Shown piece by piece: positions 1 through 5,602 of a DNA stretch of 5,649 bases (within the stretch, counting starts at the first letter, position 1; every line of letters starts with the position of its first letter). The stretch comes from CAYQTL01 sp964420405 (GTDB taxonomy: Bacteria > Acidobacteriota > Thermoanaerobaculia > Thermoanaerobaculales > Sulfomarinibacteraceae), in NCBI GenBank assembly GCA_964420405.1, contig CAYQTL010000142.1:1-5649 (forward strand), given 5' to 3'. A model generated the notes under the pieces. The model was given only the letters and a program-made list of their open reading frames with translations, ran no database searches and was not told the origin of the DNA. The position numbers were made by a program, and so were the translations under genes.

Positions 1-99
1 GCGTGCCCTTCTCTCCGTCTCCGAGCTGGCCGTCGGTCCTTCTTCCCTCTCCGAATGACCTCACCCGATGGCAGGCTCGCCTGAGAGGGGACAGGCAAA
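1..99. other. Left-edge stretch without a recognised gene
   Basis: This lies downstream of the hydrolase stop. It contains a pyrimidine-rich part (about 8-56) and three copies of a 5-base arm that can form alternative small hairpins (CAGGC 72-76, GCCTG 79-83, CAGGC 92-96), without a T-run in the right place. Possibly a weak hydrolase terminator. Confidence 0.3.
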
Positions 100-771
100 T
101 CACGATCCCTGCGACGCCACCATCCCGAGGTGGCTCGCGGCGACCTCGTGGTGCTCGACGGCCGCGGTGGTGTGATCGACGCAGGCCCGCCACGCGACGA
201 CGCCGTCCGACCGGCTGTAGACGGCCGCCACCGGGACCTCCAGCGGCCGCTCCTCGCGCTCGGCGACCCGCCGCTCGATCTCGTCGAGGTCGTAGCCGCG
301 GCGGCGGTACATCGGCGCCGACGCGGTGTACTTGGGCCCGCCGCGGACCGGGGCGCCGAGGGTGACGACGCACTCGACAGCCGCCGGGCGGTCCCGGGCG
401 ACCTCGCGCGCCAGATAGCCCCCGAGGCTCCACCCGACCAGCTTCACCGGCCGCGACGAGCTCTCCGCGAGCCCCTCCGCGCGGTCGCACAGCGCCGGCA
501 GCAGCTGGTCGACCCGGCCGTGGTTGCGGCCGAGGCCCCAGCCGTGCGGCCGGTGGCCGACCTCGGCGAGGAACCGCCGCAGGCTCCGGGTCCAGCGGTC
601 GTCGGTGGCGAACCCGGGTACAACCAGCATCGGCCCGCCGTCACCCTTCGGCGCCTGGGCGACCAGCCGGCGCCAGACCGCCTTCAGCGCCAGCCACTCG
701 ACTCCGACCCGAACCTCCCCCAGCAACGCCACCCGCGACGGCGGTCGCAGCCTGCTGATCTCTCGGTGCAC
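100..771 (-). CDS. Alpha/beta hydrolase (lipase/esterase-like), short C-terminus
   Basis: Predicted serine hydrolase of the alpha/beta fold, 223 residues from a GTG start. Numbered from that start, a strand followed by PGF (about residues 51-54) forms the usual oxyanion-loop region. GWGLGRN (about 77-83) is typical of one bacterial lipase-like group. GWSLGG carries the nucleophile Ser115, SRSDG the acid Asp189 and SHLGM the base His214, so the triad is complete. I see no signal peptide, so a cytoplasmic protein is likely; the substrate is unknown. I chose the GTG at 769-771 because GGAGG lies five bases before it. A longer in-frame ATG version (to 879) would translate through the terminator hairpin and begin with an arginine-rich run, so it is unlikely. 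The protein ends nine residues after the catalytic histidine, whereas relatives I recall continue for roughly 20-30 more. Family is fairly sure, function is not. Confidence 0.82.
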   Translation of the reverse strand: MHREISRLRPPSRVALLGEVRVGVEWLALKAVWRRLVAQAPKGDGGPMLVVPGFATDDRWTRSLRRFLAEVGHRPHGWGLGRNHGRVDQLLPALCDRAEGLAESSSRPVKLVGWSLGGYLAREVARDRPAAVECVVTLGAPVRGGPKYTASAPMYRRRGYDLDEIERRVAEREERPLEVPVAAVYSRSDGVVAWRACVDHTTAAVEHHEVAASHLGMVASQGS

Positions 772-776
772 CCCGA

Positions 777-781
777 CCTCC
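777..781 (-). promoter_or_regulatory. Ribosome binding site that fixes the hydrolase start
   Basis: GGAGG on the minus strand, separated by five bases (TCGGG) from a GTG codon at 769-771. It is the main reason for choosing GTG over the longer ATG reading frame, whose first part overlaps the upstream terminator. Confidence 0.6.
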
Positions 782-827
782 GAGTGCCTCAACGCCCCGG
801 GGAGGGCGGTCCCTTCTCGGCGGCTGG

Positions 828-856
828 AAAAAGCGCCGGCGCTCCCGCGCCGGCGC
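828..856 (-). terminator. Strong intrinsic terminator of the acylase transcript
   Basis: Read on the minus strand, GCGCCGGCGC pairs perfectly with a second GCGCCGGCGC (each arm is self-palindromic) around a GGGA tetraloop. This gives a 10-bp all-G/C stem at 833-842/847-856, followed at once by TTTTT (828-832). A GC-rich stem directly before a T-run is the classic rho-independent form. The T-run lies on the minus-strand side only, so it works in the direction of the acylase gene. It sits 57 bases after the acylase stop and 57 bases before the hydrolase start, so it separates the two units. Confidence 0.85.
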
Positions 857-884
857 CGCTCTCTCCGCCGTCTCTTCAACGAAC

Positions 885-907
885 TCCGGGGCTTCCGGAG
901 CCCCGGA
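885..907 (-). terminator. Stem-loop just after the acylase stop codon
   Basis: TCCGGGGCT (885-893) and AGCCCCGGA (899-907) form a perfect 9-bp inverted repeat with a 5-base loop, starting five bases beyond the stop codon of the acylase. No T-run follows on either strand, so on its own it may be a weak terminator or a 3'-end stabiliser of the mRNA. The stronger hairpin with a T-run follows about 30 bases on. Confidence 0.55.
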
Positions 908-912
908 ATCCG

Positions 913-3678
913 TCAGTCGAGCGTCTCGGAGTGGTACCGGTTGGTCAGCCACAGCATCAGCGCGTCCGACTGGTGCGGGCTGCCGATGACGCCGCTGGCG
1001 CCGCCCGGCACCGTCTGGTGGATCTCGACCCCGGCCGGCGTCAGATGGCCCACGAACCGTCGTGCGGGGCCGCTGCCGAACATGAACTCGTTGAGACCGT
1101 CGGCGCGCGCCGAGTGGGACGACGCGTCGAGCGCCCCGAAACCGCCCGAGCGCGCGACGCCCCGCAGCTCCGGCGAGAGATGGCTCAACCCGCCGGCGGT
1201 CGGGATGCTGAACGGGCCGCCCAGGACGCTGTCGAACACGATCCTGTGGAGCCGGCCCCACCGGTAGTCGGCGAGGTTCGTCGAGTTGCCGAACGCCCCG
1301 GCGAAGGTGTCGCTCGCGAGCAGGTCGAGGGCGTTCGACAGCGCGGTCAGCATGACCGCGTCGAGGTTGCCGCCGGGCACGAACGGCAGGCCCGAGGCGC
1401 CGACGCCACCGGTGGTCGGGAAGCGCTCGACGATGGTGCGCAGCGCCGTCATCGCGAGATCGCTCGGCGGTGCGACCGAGGAGATGCCGAGCTGCTGGAG
1501 GGGGGCGTCGACCGTCAGCGCGAGCATCTGACCGCGCCAGGCGGAGTAGATCGAGGCCGCGACGCTGGCGTCGATCTCGGCCTGGTCGGGCGCCGGCAGC
1601 GCGGTCGGGTCGTCGCCCGGGTCGTAGCCTTCCGGGATGCCCGTCGGGGTGCTGAAGTCCCAGCCGCGCAGGTAGCCGACGGCGTCGGCGAGGTTCGGGT
1701 TGAGCCCCGGCGGCACCGCGCCGCCGTCGAACGCCGCCACGATCAGCGGCGCGAAGAACTCGGCGTCGAGCAGCTGGTTGTTCGCCTGGAACGCCTTGAT
1801 GGTGTCGACGTCGAGCAGGGCTCCCGACCCGAGGGCGTCGTCGTACAGCCGCTGCAGGCGGCCCATCCGGAAGCCCCTCGCGTAGCCCGGGCTCAGGTAG
1901 TAGAGCCCGCCGCCGGGGCGGACCTGGTTGAGCGGGTTGTTGTCGAGGGAGGTCCCGACCGGGTCGTTGTTGGCGTTGAGGATGAACCCGCGGTCCGGGT
2001 TGAGAAGCTGCGGCATCTCGTCGTACGGCAGGATCTCGAAGCCGATGCTCTGGCCGGGCTGCGGGTTGGCGAGGGCCATCCACTCGTGCTGCAGCTGGTG
2101 GGTGCCGTCGCGGATGATGTACGGCGGCACGCCGCCGTCCGGCGACATCAGCGTCTGCAGGTCCTCGCGCAGCGGCAGCTCGGCGCTGGTGAAGTAGGCG
2201 ATGTTGCCGTCGACGTCGGCGTACGACCAGTTCTGCGAGCCGACGTCGAAGTACTGGAGGCCGTCGCGGAAGTCGTCGAGGTTCCCCGCCCGCGCCCAAA
2301 TCCGGAACGCGTCGATCTCGCGGGTCGGTCCCCAGCCGGTGTACTGCACGCTCAGGCCCGTGATGTTGTACAGGTCGCTGGAGTCCACCTGCAGGATCGG
2401 CCCGAAGTTCCGGCGCGGTACGACGAAGGTGAGGCCGCCGGCATCCCGCGGCACGCGGGCGTCCACCAGGTTGTCGGTGGTGCCGTCGCCGATCTGGTTG
2501 ACCATGAAGGTCTCCCGGATGCGGAGGATCAGCTCCCAGCTGCCGTCGAAGTAGGTCGCCATCGGCAACTGGTCGGACGGGTTCAGCGCGATCCGCTCCT
2601 GGTAGACGTCGGTGACGTCCATCGGGTGGACGGTGCTGCCCCAGCACACCCGCGGCGTGCATCCCTGGGCGACGATCGGCGCCCCCGGGAAGCTGACACC
2701 GTAGACCTCCATCGGGCGCGCCGGATCGGTGACCGCGAGGTGGATCTCGTAGAACACCGCCGGCTGGTCGAGGGCCAGGTGCGGGTCGTTGGCGAGGATC
2801 GGGTAGCCGGAGTCGGTCAGCGATCCCGCGGTGACCCACCAGTTGCTGCCGATCTCCTCGTGGGAGCCGTCGAGGGCGCGCTCGAGCAACGGGATGCCGG
2901 CGACCTTCTCGCGGTAGCCCTCGATCAGGCGTACGGTGCTGTCTCCGAGGTAGACCGGCAGGTCGGCGCCGGGGGCGGCGTCGGAGGACGACTTGGGCAG
3001 CGCCTCCGGAATCGACACCGCCGGGTCGAACGGGGCGGTCCGGTAGAGGTCCTCGAAGAACAGGGCCGTGCCGTCGAAGCCCGCGGCGGCGCCGGCGGCC
3101 TGGAACGTCAGCAACGCGATCGTGCGGTCGATGTCGTCGAGGTCGAACGACAGCCCGAACGCGAGCCCCTTGGCGACCGTCAGGCTGTCGACCACCGACC
3201 AGGGCGGGATCGACGCCCGCGTGATCTCCAGCGCGCCGTACTCCGGCGGCAGCGGCAGGGTGTCGTCGCCGAGGTACAGGTTGATCCCCTCGGCGTAGGC
3301 CTGCATCCAGTCGATCGCCTCGGCGGACATCGCCGGGGCCGACGCCTCGGCGGCGCGGCGGAGCCCGAGGGTGCGCAGCTGCACGTCCTGGGCGAGGGCG
3401 GCCGGACCGAGCAGCTCGGCGACCCGCCCGCTGAACAGGCGGCGCTGGACGTCCATCTGGAACAGCCGGTCGCGGGCGTGCATGAAGCCCTGTGCGCAGA
3501 TGACGTCGTGGTCGGTGTCGCCGGTGATGTGCGGGATGCCGTAGGTGTCGAGCTCGACGGTGGCTCCGCAGACGTCGAACGGCTGGGCCGCCGCCCACAT
3601 GGGCGTCAGGTTGAGGGCGACGAGCGCGACCAGCGCCACGGCGGCGCTGCGCCACACATCCGAGAGGTCTCGCGTCAT
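913..3678 (-). CDS. Secreted penicillin acylase / acyl-homoserine-lactone acylase family protein
   Basis: N-terminal-nucleophile hydrolase of the penicillin amidase family (921 residues), which cleaves an amide-linked acyl group from substrates such as beta-lactams, acyl-homoserine lactones or lipopeptides. The precursor has an export signal (hydrophobic stretch about 12-28, AAA|Q cleavage near 31), an alpha-chain region with the family block YGIPHI (46-51) and QGFMHARDRLFQMD (63-76), a spacer (about 230-277) and a beta chain starting at Ser278 in GSNWW. Self-cleavage between Gly277 and Ser278 would free the catalytic serine. His300 lies exactly at beta position 23, as in PvdQ-type acyl-homoserine-lactone acylases. 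WGSTV (346-350) and NANNDP (568-573) are likely sources of the oxyanion-hole Val and Asn. Cys340 and Cys345 could form a disulphide. The start is the ATG at 3676-3678, which has a strong ribosome binding site and is directly followed by the signal peptide; an ATG 34 codons upstream would bury it. Family very sure, substrate not known. Confidence 0.95.
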   Translation of the reverse strand: MTRDLSDVWRSAAVALVALVALNLTPMWAAAQPFDVCGATVELDTYGIPHITGDTDHDVICAQGFMHARDRLFQMDVQRRLFSGRVAELLGPAALAQDVQLRTLGLRRAAEASAPAMSAEAIDWMQAYAEGINLYLGDDTLPLPPEYGALEITRASIPPWSVVDSLTVAKGLAFGLSFDLDDIDRTIALLTFQAAGAAAGFDGTALFFEDLYRTAPFDPAVSIPEALPKSSSDAAPGADLPVYLGDSTVRLIEGYREKVAGIPLLERALDGSHEEIGSNWWVTAGSLTDSGYPILANDPHLALDQPAVFYEIHLAVTDPARPMEVYGVSFPGAPIVAQGCTPRVCWGSTVHPMDVTDVYQERIALNPSDQLPMATYFDGSWELILRIRETFMVNQIGDGTTDNLVDARVPRDAGGLTFVVPRRNFGPILQVDSSDLYNITGLSVQYTGWGPTREIDAFRIWARAGNLDDFRDGLQYFDVGSQNWSYADVDGNIAYFTSAELPLREDLQTLMSPDGGVPPYIIRDGTHQLQHEWMALANPQPGQSIGFEILPYDEMPQLLNPDRGFILNANNDPVGTSLDNNPLNQVRPGGGLYYLSPGYARGFRMGRLQRLYDDALGSGALLDVDTIKAFQANNQLLDAEFFAPLIVAAFDGGAVPPGLNPNLADAVGYLRGWDFSTPTGIPEGYDPGDDPTALPAPDQAEIDASVAASIYSAWRGQMLALTVDAPLQQLGISSVAPPSDLAMTALRTIVERFPTTGGVGASGLPFVPGGNLDAVMLTALSNALDLLASDTFAGAFGNSTNLADYRWGRLHRIVFDSVLGGPFSIPTAGGLSHLSPELRGVARSGGFGALDASSHSARADGLNEFMFGSGPARRFVGHLTPAGVEIHQTVPGGASGVIGSPHQSDALMLWLTNRYHSETLD
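3592..3678 (-). other. Signal peptide of the acylase
   Basis: The first 28-31 codons encode a short polar start with Arg3 and Arg10, an Ala/Val/Leu-rich core (about residues 12-22) and a small-residue AAA motif followed by Gln32. This fits Sec export with signal peptidase I cleavage after about residue 31. There is no twin-arginine motif and no lipobox cysteine at the cleavage site. It agrees with the family, whose members mature in the periplasm or outside the cell. Confidence 0.8.
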
Positions 3679-3683
3679 GATCT

Positions 3684-3690
3684 CCTCCTT
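3684..3690 (-). promoter_or_regulatory. Consensus ribosome binding site of the acylase
   Basis: AAGGAGG on the minus strand, five bases (AGATC) before the ATG at 3676-3678. It is a full match to the anti-Shine-Dalgarno core and predicts efficient translation from this start. Confidence 0.85.
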
Positions 3691-3691
3691 A

Positions 3692-3756
3692 CCCGGTCTT
3701 CGCGCGTTGTTGACCTCCCGAGAATACGCAGGCGTCCTTCGCCGTGCAAGACCGGG
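3692..3756. repeat. 9-bp inverted repeat flanking the acylase promoter
   Basis: CCCGGTCTT (3692-3700) and its perfect complement AAGACCGGG (3748-3756) bracket the candidate promoter. One arm touches the -35 element and the other lies next to the ribosome binding site. The arms could be two binding sites of one regulator, or a long-range mRNA stem. Only the sequence symmetry is seen; the function is inferred. Confidence 0.4.
3721..3749 (-). promoter_or_regulatory. Candidate promoter of the acylase gene
   Basis: On the minus strand, TTGCAC (3744-3749) and TATTCT (3721-3726) are separated by exactly 17 bases. The -10 matches TATAAT at four of six positions and the -35 matches TTGACA at the three leading bases. 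TATTCT is one of few AT-rich hexamers in a very GC-rich stretch. A start about seven bases downstream would give a leader of roughly 35 bases containing the ribosome binding site. This is a plausible housekeeping-type promoter but not proven. Confidence 0.45.
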
Positions 3757-3828
3757 GTTGGTCGTGCGACCGGCGTTCAATCGCGGCTCGGGGTGGTGAC
3801 GCGAGGGGACGGCGGGTGCGACGATCCG

Positions 3829-3860
3829 CCGGTCGCGCTCCCCGGGATCGAGGCGACCGG
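3829..3860. repeat. 8-bp inverted repeat, 16-base loop
   Basis: CCGGTCGC (3829-3836) and GCGACCGG (3853-3860) are perfect complements. The same octamer GCGACCGG recurs at 3766-3773, just upstream of the candidate acylase promoter. It could be a stem-loop after the radical SAM gene or a set of operator half-sites. Confidence 0.35.
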
Positions 3861-4009
3861 GGCCGTTCGGACGAGATCACCAGCCTGCTCGAGACCCTGC
3901 CCGACGCCGGCGAGGGAGCTTGGTGCTCCGCGTGCCCGGCGTCCAGCCGGGCCGGCCGGAGGCGCGTCCCGGGTCCGTGGTGAGGGGACGGTGGTCCGCG
4001 GCGGCGCGG

Positions 4010-4912
4010 TCAGACGCCGTCGACGGCGCCGTACAGCTCCGGGGGCGCGAGCTCGACCGGGAACCGCTCGCGCAGGCGGAGGCGGGCGTCGTAGCAGGCG
4101 TGGCAGGGGTCGGCGTAGCGCTCGCGGGGTTGCAGGTCGTAGCGGCGCAGCAGCCCGGCGGGTCCGCCGTCGAGCAGCGGTCCGACGATCGGGTGGGCCT
4201 TCGGCAGGTAGGTGCGGCAGATCTCGGCGAGCGGTGTCTCGAACAGGTTGCCGATCGAAATCCCCTGGCACACGTGGACGTGGCCGAACGGGTCCACGTG
4301 GACCCGCTCCGGGTGCTCGAGATCCTCGTGGGGGCATCGGTCGTGCTCGGCCCACGGCCGGCCCGCGACGCCGTCGGCCAGGACGGCCGCCGCACGCCCG
4401 CGGAACATCACGGCCGACTCCCCGGCGGGCGGCGTTCCGTGGGCGGCCGGTGCACATCCGTCCGGCTGCGCGATGCTCACCACCGACACCGGGATGCCGA
4501 GCGCGCGGGCCGCGCCGGCCGCGTGGGTCGTGCAGGGGGCCTGCGGCCGGTCGAAGTGATACAGGTCGCTGCTGAGGGTGAGGTCGCGCACCGCTCCGGC
4601 CAGCGGCCACAGGCAGGCGCGGGCGTCGTCGGCGTCGGTCGCCCAGTACCCGTTGCTGACCACGCCGACCTCGAAGCCCATGTCGGCCGCGCGCTCGACC
4701 GCCAGCCGCAGCACCGCGAAGTGGAGGAACGGCTCGCCCCCCTCGAAGAACACCTCGCCGACCGAGCCGATCTCCGCCGCCTGCTCGATCACGTCGAGGA
4801 TCTTCGCGAGCGGCATCGTCGCCGACTGGCGGGGACTGCCCCACACGAAGCAGTGGTCGCACTCGAAGGTGCAGCGCAGGGTGGTCAGGATGTGGACGCC
4901 GGAGGGGTCCAT
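4010..4912 (-). CDS. Radical SAM protein with cysteine-rich C-terminal domain
   Basis: Predicted radical S-adenosylmethionine enzyme, 300 residues. Cys14, Cys18 and Cys21 in CTFECDHC form the CX3CX2C motif that binds the [4Fe-4S] cluster; FFEGGEP (55-61) is the SAM-binding GGEP motif, and VVSNGYW (84-90) is the next core strand. The second half has Cys193, a V-x-P-x-G-x-V-x-x-C block ending at Cys215 followed by GNL (221-223), and a final CHAC (270-273). This layout resembles SPASM/Twitch domains that hold an auxiliary iron-sulphur cluster, which is common in peptide- or protein-modifying enzymes. It lies 22 bases after the acetyltransferase gene and is probably co-transcribed with it. The substrate and reaction are unknown and no precursor peptide gene is seen nearby. 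The start codon is not certain: GGAG lies 14 bases from the ATG but only five bases from an in-frame CTG three codons earlier. Family is sure, specific role unknown. Confidence 0.9.
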   Translation of the reverse strand: MDPSGVHILTTLRCTFECDHCFVWGSPRQSATMPLAKILDVIEQAAEIGSVGEVFFEGGEPFLHFAVLRLAVERAADMGFEVGVVSNGYWATDADDARACLWPLAGAVRDLTLSSDLYHFDRPQAPCTTHAAGAARALGIPVSVVSIAQPDGCAPAAHGTPPAGESAVMFRGRAAAVLADGVAGRPWAEHDRCPHEDLEHPERVHVDPFGHVHVCQGISIGNLFETPLAEICRTYLPKAHPIVGPLLDGGPAGLLRRYDLQPRERYADPCHACYDARLRLRERFPVELAPPELYGAVDGV

Positions 4913-4934
4913 CCACCACAGTATCGCTCCGGGC

Positions 4935-5468
4935 TCACTCCGCGTCCAGCGAGCCGCGCACGAGCGCGTACATCACGGCGTCGTGGCTGCGGCCCTGGTG
5001 CCGGAGACGGCACCGGAGGATCCCCTCGCGCAGGGCCCCGGCCTTCTCAGCCACCCGCCGGCTCGCGAGGTTGTCCTCCAGCACCACGATCTCGAGGCGC
5101 TCGAGGTCGGTGTGCTCGAACGCCCATCGCGCCACCCTCCGGACCGCGGCGGTGGCCACGCCGCGCCCGGTGGCGGAGGTGCGCACCCAGTAGCCGAGGT
5201 TCGCGAACCGGTGGAGGCCGTTGAGCTGGTTGAGCCCGCACGCCCCGAGCAGTCCTCCCTGGGAGTCCTCGATCACGAACTCGAACCCCTCCCGGGCGGC
5301 GTGCAGCCGCTGCTGCTCGGCGAGCCACTCCCGTGCGTGCGTGACGTCGTAGCCGGGTGTGCACCAGTCCATCCACCGCGACAGCTCGGCCCGTGACTCG
5401 TCCACCGCCTCGGCGAGGCGCCCGGCGTCGGCGATCGTCGGCACGTGGAGCGAGATCGCGGGCCACAT
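4935..5468 (-). CDS. GNAT-family N-acetyltransferase (RimJ/RimL type)
   Basis: Acetyl-CoA-dependent N-acetyltransferase, 177 residues from the chosen start, the usual size for the RimJ/RimL branch. A two-helix N-terminal part (about 11-35) leads to RWMDW (31-35). The acetyl-CoA-binding block is LGYWVRTSATGRGVATAAV (91-109), with the pyrophosphate-loop TGRGVA, and the last motif is NLASRRVAEKAGALREG (133-149). The acceptor is not predictable: a ribosomal protein or other protein N-terminus, an amine, an antibiotic or a small metabolite are all possible. I chose the ATG at 5466-5468 because the family's first strand begins right after it. A start 42 codons upstream would add a glycine/isoleucine stretch encoded by a hexamer repeat. 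No Shine-Dalgarno site precedes the chosen ATG, but TACACT at 5480-5485 could be a -10 element of a nearly leaderless mRNA. It appears to be the first gene of a unit with the radical SAM gene. Confidence 0.88.
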   Translation of the reverse strand: MWPAISLHVPTIADAGRLAEAVDESRAELSRWMDWCTPGYDVTHAREWLAEQQRLHAAREGFEFVIEDSQGGLLGACGLNQLNGLHRFANLGYWVRTSATGRGVATAAVRRVARWAFEHTDLERLEIVVLEDNLASRRVAEKAGALREGILRCRLRHQGRSHDAVMYALVRGSLDAE

Positions 5469-5479
5469 GGACGATGTCG

Positions 5480-5485
5480 AGTGTA
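5480..5485 (-). promoter_or_regulatory. Possible -10 element of a nearly leaderless transcript
   Basis: TACACT on the minus strand fits the TANNNT pattern and lies 11 bases before the acetyltransferase ATG. Transcription would then begin about five bases before the start codon, which would explain the missing ribosome binding site. No good -35 element is seen at the usual distance. Weak support. Confidence 0.25.
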
Positions 5486-5516
5486 CGCCCTCGCCGATCC
5501 CGATCCGGGTTGCGCT

Positions 5517-5538
5517 CCCGATCCCGATCCCGATCCCG
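5517..5538. repeat. Hexamer tandem repeat (CCCGAT)
   Basis: Three perfect tandem copies of CCCGAT plus a partial fourth, with a related pair at 5494-5506 (CCGATCCCGATCC). On the minus strand this reads as GGGATC repeats in the region upstream of the acetyltransferase. In the longer reading frame it would encode alternating Gly-Ile, which is one reason to treat it as non-coding. Confidence 0.6.
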
Positions 5539-5559
5539 CCGGCGTCCCGCGGCACCTCC

Positions 5560-5602
5560 CATCCCGTAGCTCCGTGTTCCCTCGGCGCCGGCATCCCGTA
5601 GC
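5560..5602. repeat. 11-bp direct repeat CATCCCGTAGC
   Basis: Two perfect copies at 5560-5570 and 5592-5602, 32 bases apart from start to start. The second copy lies over the loop of a 7-bp hairpin (CGCCGGC 5586-5592 / GCCGGCG 5603-5609). CGGGATG at 5640-5646 is an inverted copy of the first seven bases. The function is unknown; the region between here and the right edge holds no recognisable gene. Confidence 0.5.

Larger units (their letters stand above)
3679..4009. other. 331-base gene-free stretch between radical SAM and acylase genes
   Basis: No reading frame here has a credible protein; all open frames are arginine/proline/serine-rich. The part next to the acylase holds its ribosome binding site, a candidate promoter and an inverted repeat. 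The rest holds a short palindrome GGTCG-TG-CGACC (3760-3771), an 8-bp inverted repeat CCGGTCGC/GCGACCGG (3829-3836/3853-3860) with a third copy at 3766-3773, a small hairpin GGAGC-TTGGT-GCTCC (3915-3929), and two copies of GAGGGGACGG (3803-3812 and 3982-3991). No clear T-run terminator for the radical SAM gene is visible. Confidence 0.6.

Noticed and set aside
772..879. A longer hydrolase start at 879
   Set aside because: It would translate through the intrinsic terminator and begin with an arginine-rich run; a GTG with GGAGG at good distance lies downstream.
641..3655. A 1004-codon minus-strand frame inside the acylase region
   Set aside because: It is the same DNA as the acylase in another frame and gives an Arg/Pro/Ala-rich product with no motif, while the acylase frame shows a complete family pattern.
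3679..3780. A longer acylase start 34 codons upstream
   Set aside because: It would place an Arg-rich extension in front of the signal peptide and read through the candidate promoter and the perfect ribosome binding site.
3689..3880. A 63-codon GTG-started frame just upstream of the acylase, considered as a small peptide or RiPP precursor
   Set aside because: It has no ribosome binding site, is Arg/Pro/Ser-rich from end to end with no leader/core pattern, runs through the candidate promoter and ends within the acylase ribosome binding site.
130..4575. A stop-free frame of 1481 codons on the plus strand
   Set aside because: It runs antisense through the hydrolase, acylase and most of the radical SAM gene. 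Its product is a repetitive Arg/Val/Ala/Glu-rich string with no domain. This is a known side effect of G/C-rich third codon positions on the opposite strand.
3777..4919. A 380-codon minus-strand frame over the radical SAM gene
   Set aside because: The overlapping frame at 4010-4912 has the cysteine motif, GGEP and C-terminal cysteines; this one has none and is arginine-rich.
4935..5562. Other frames across the acetyltransferase (both strands)
   Set aside because: They lack family motifs; only the frame at 4935-5468 carries the acetyl-CoA-binding pattern.
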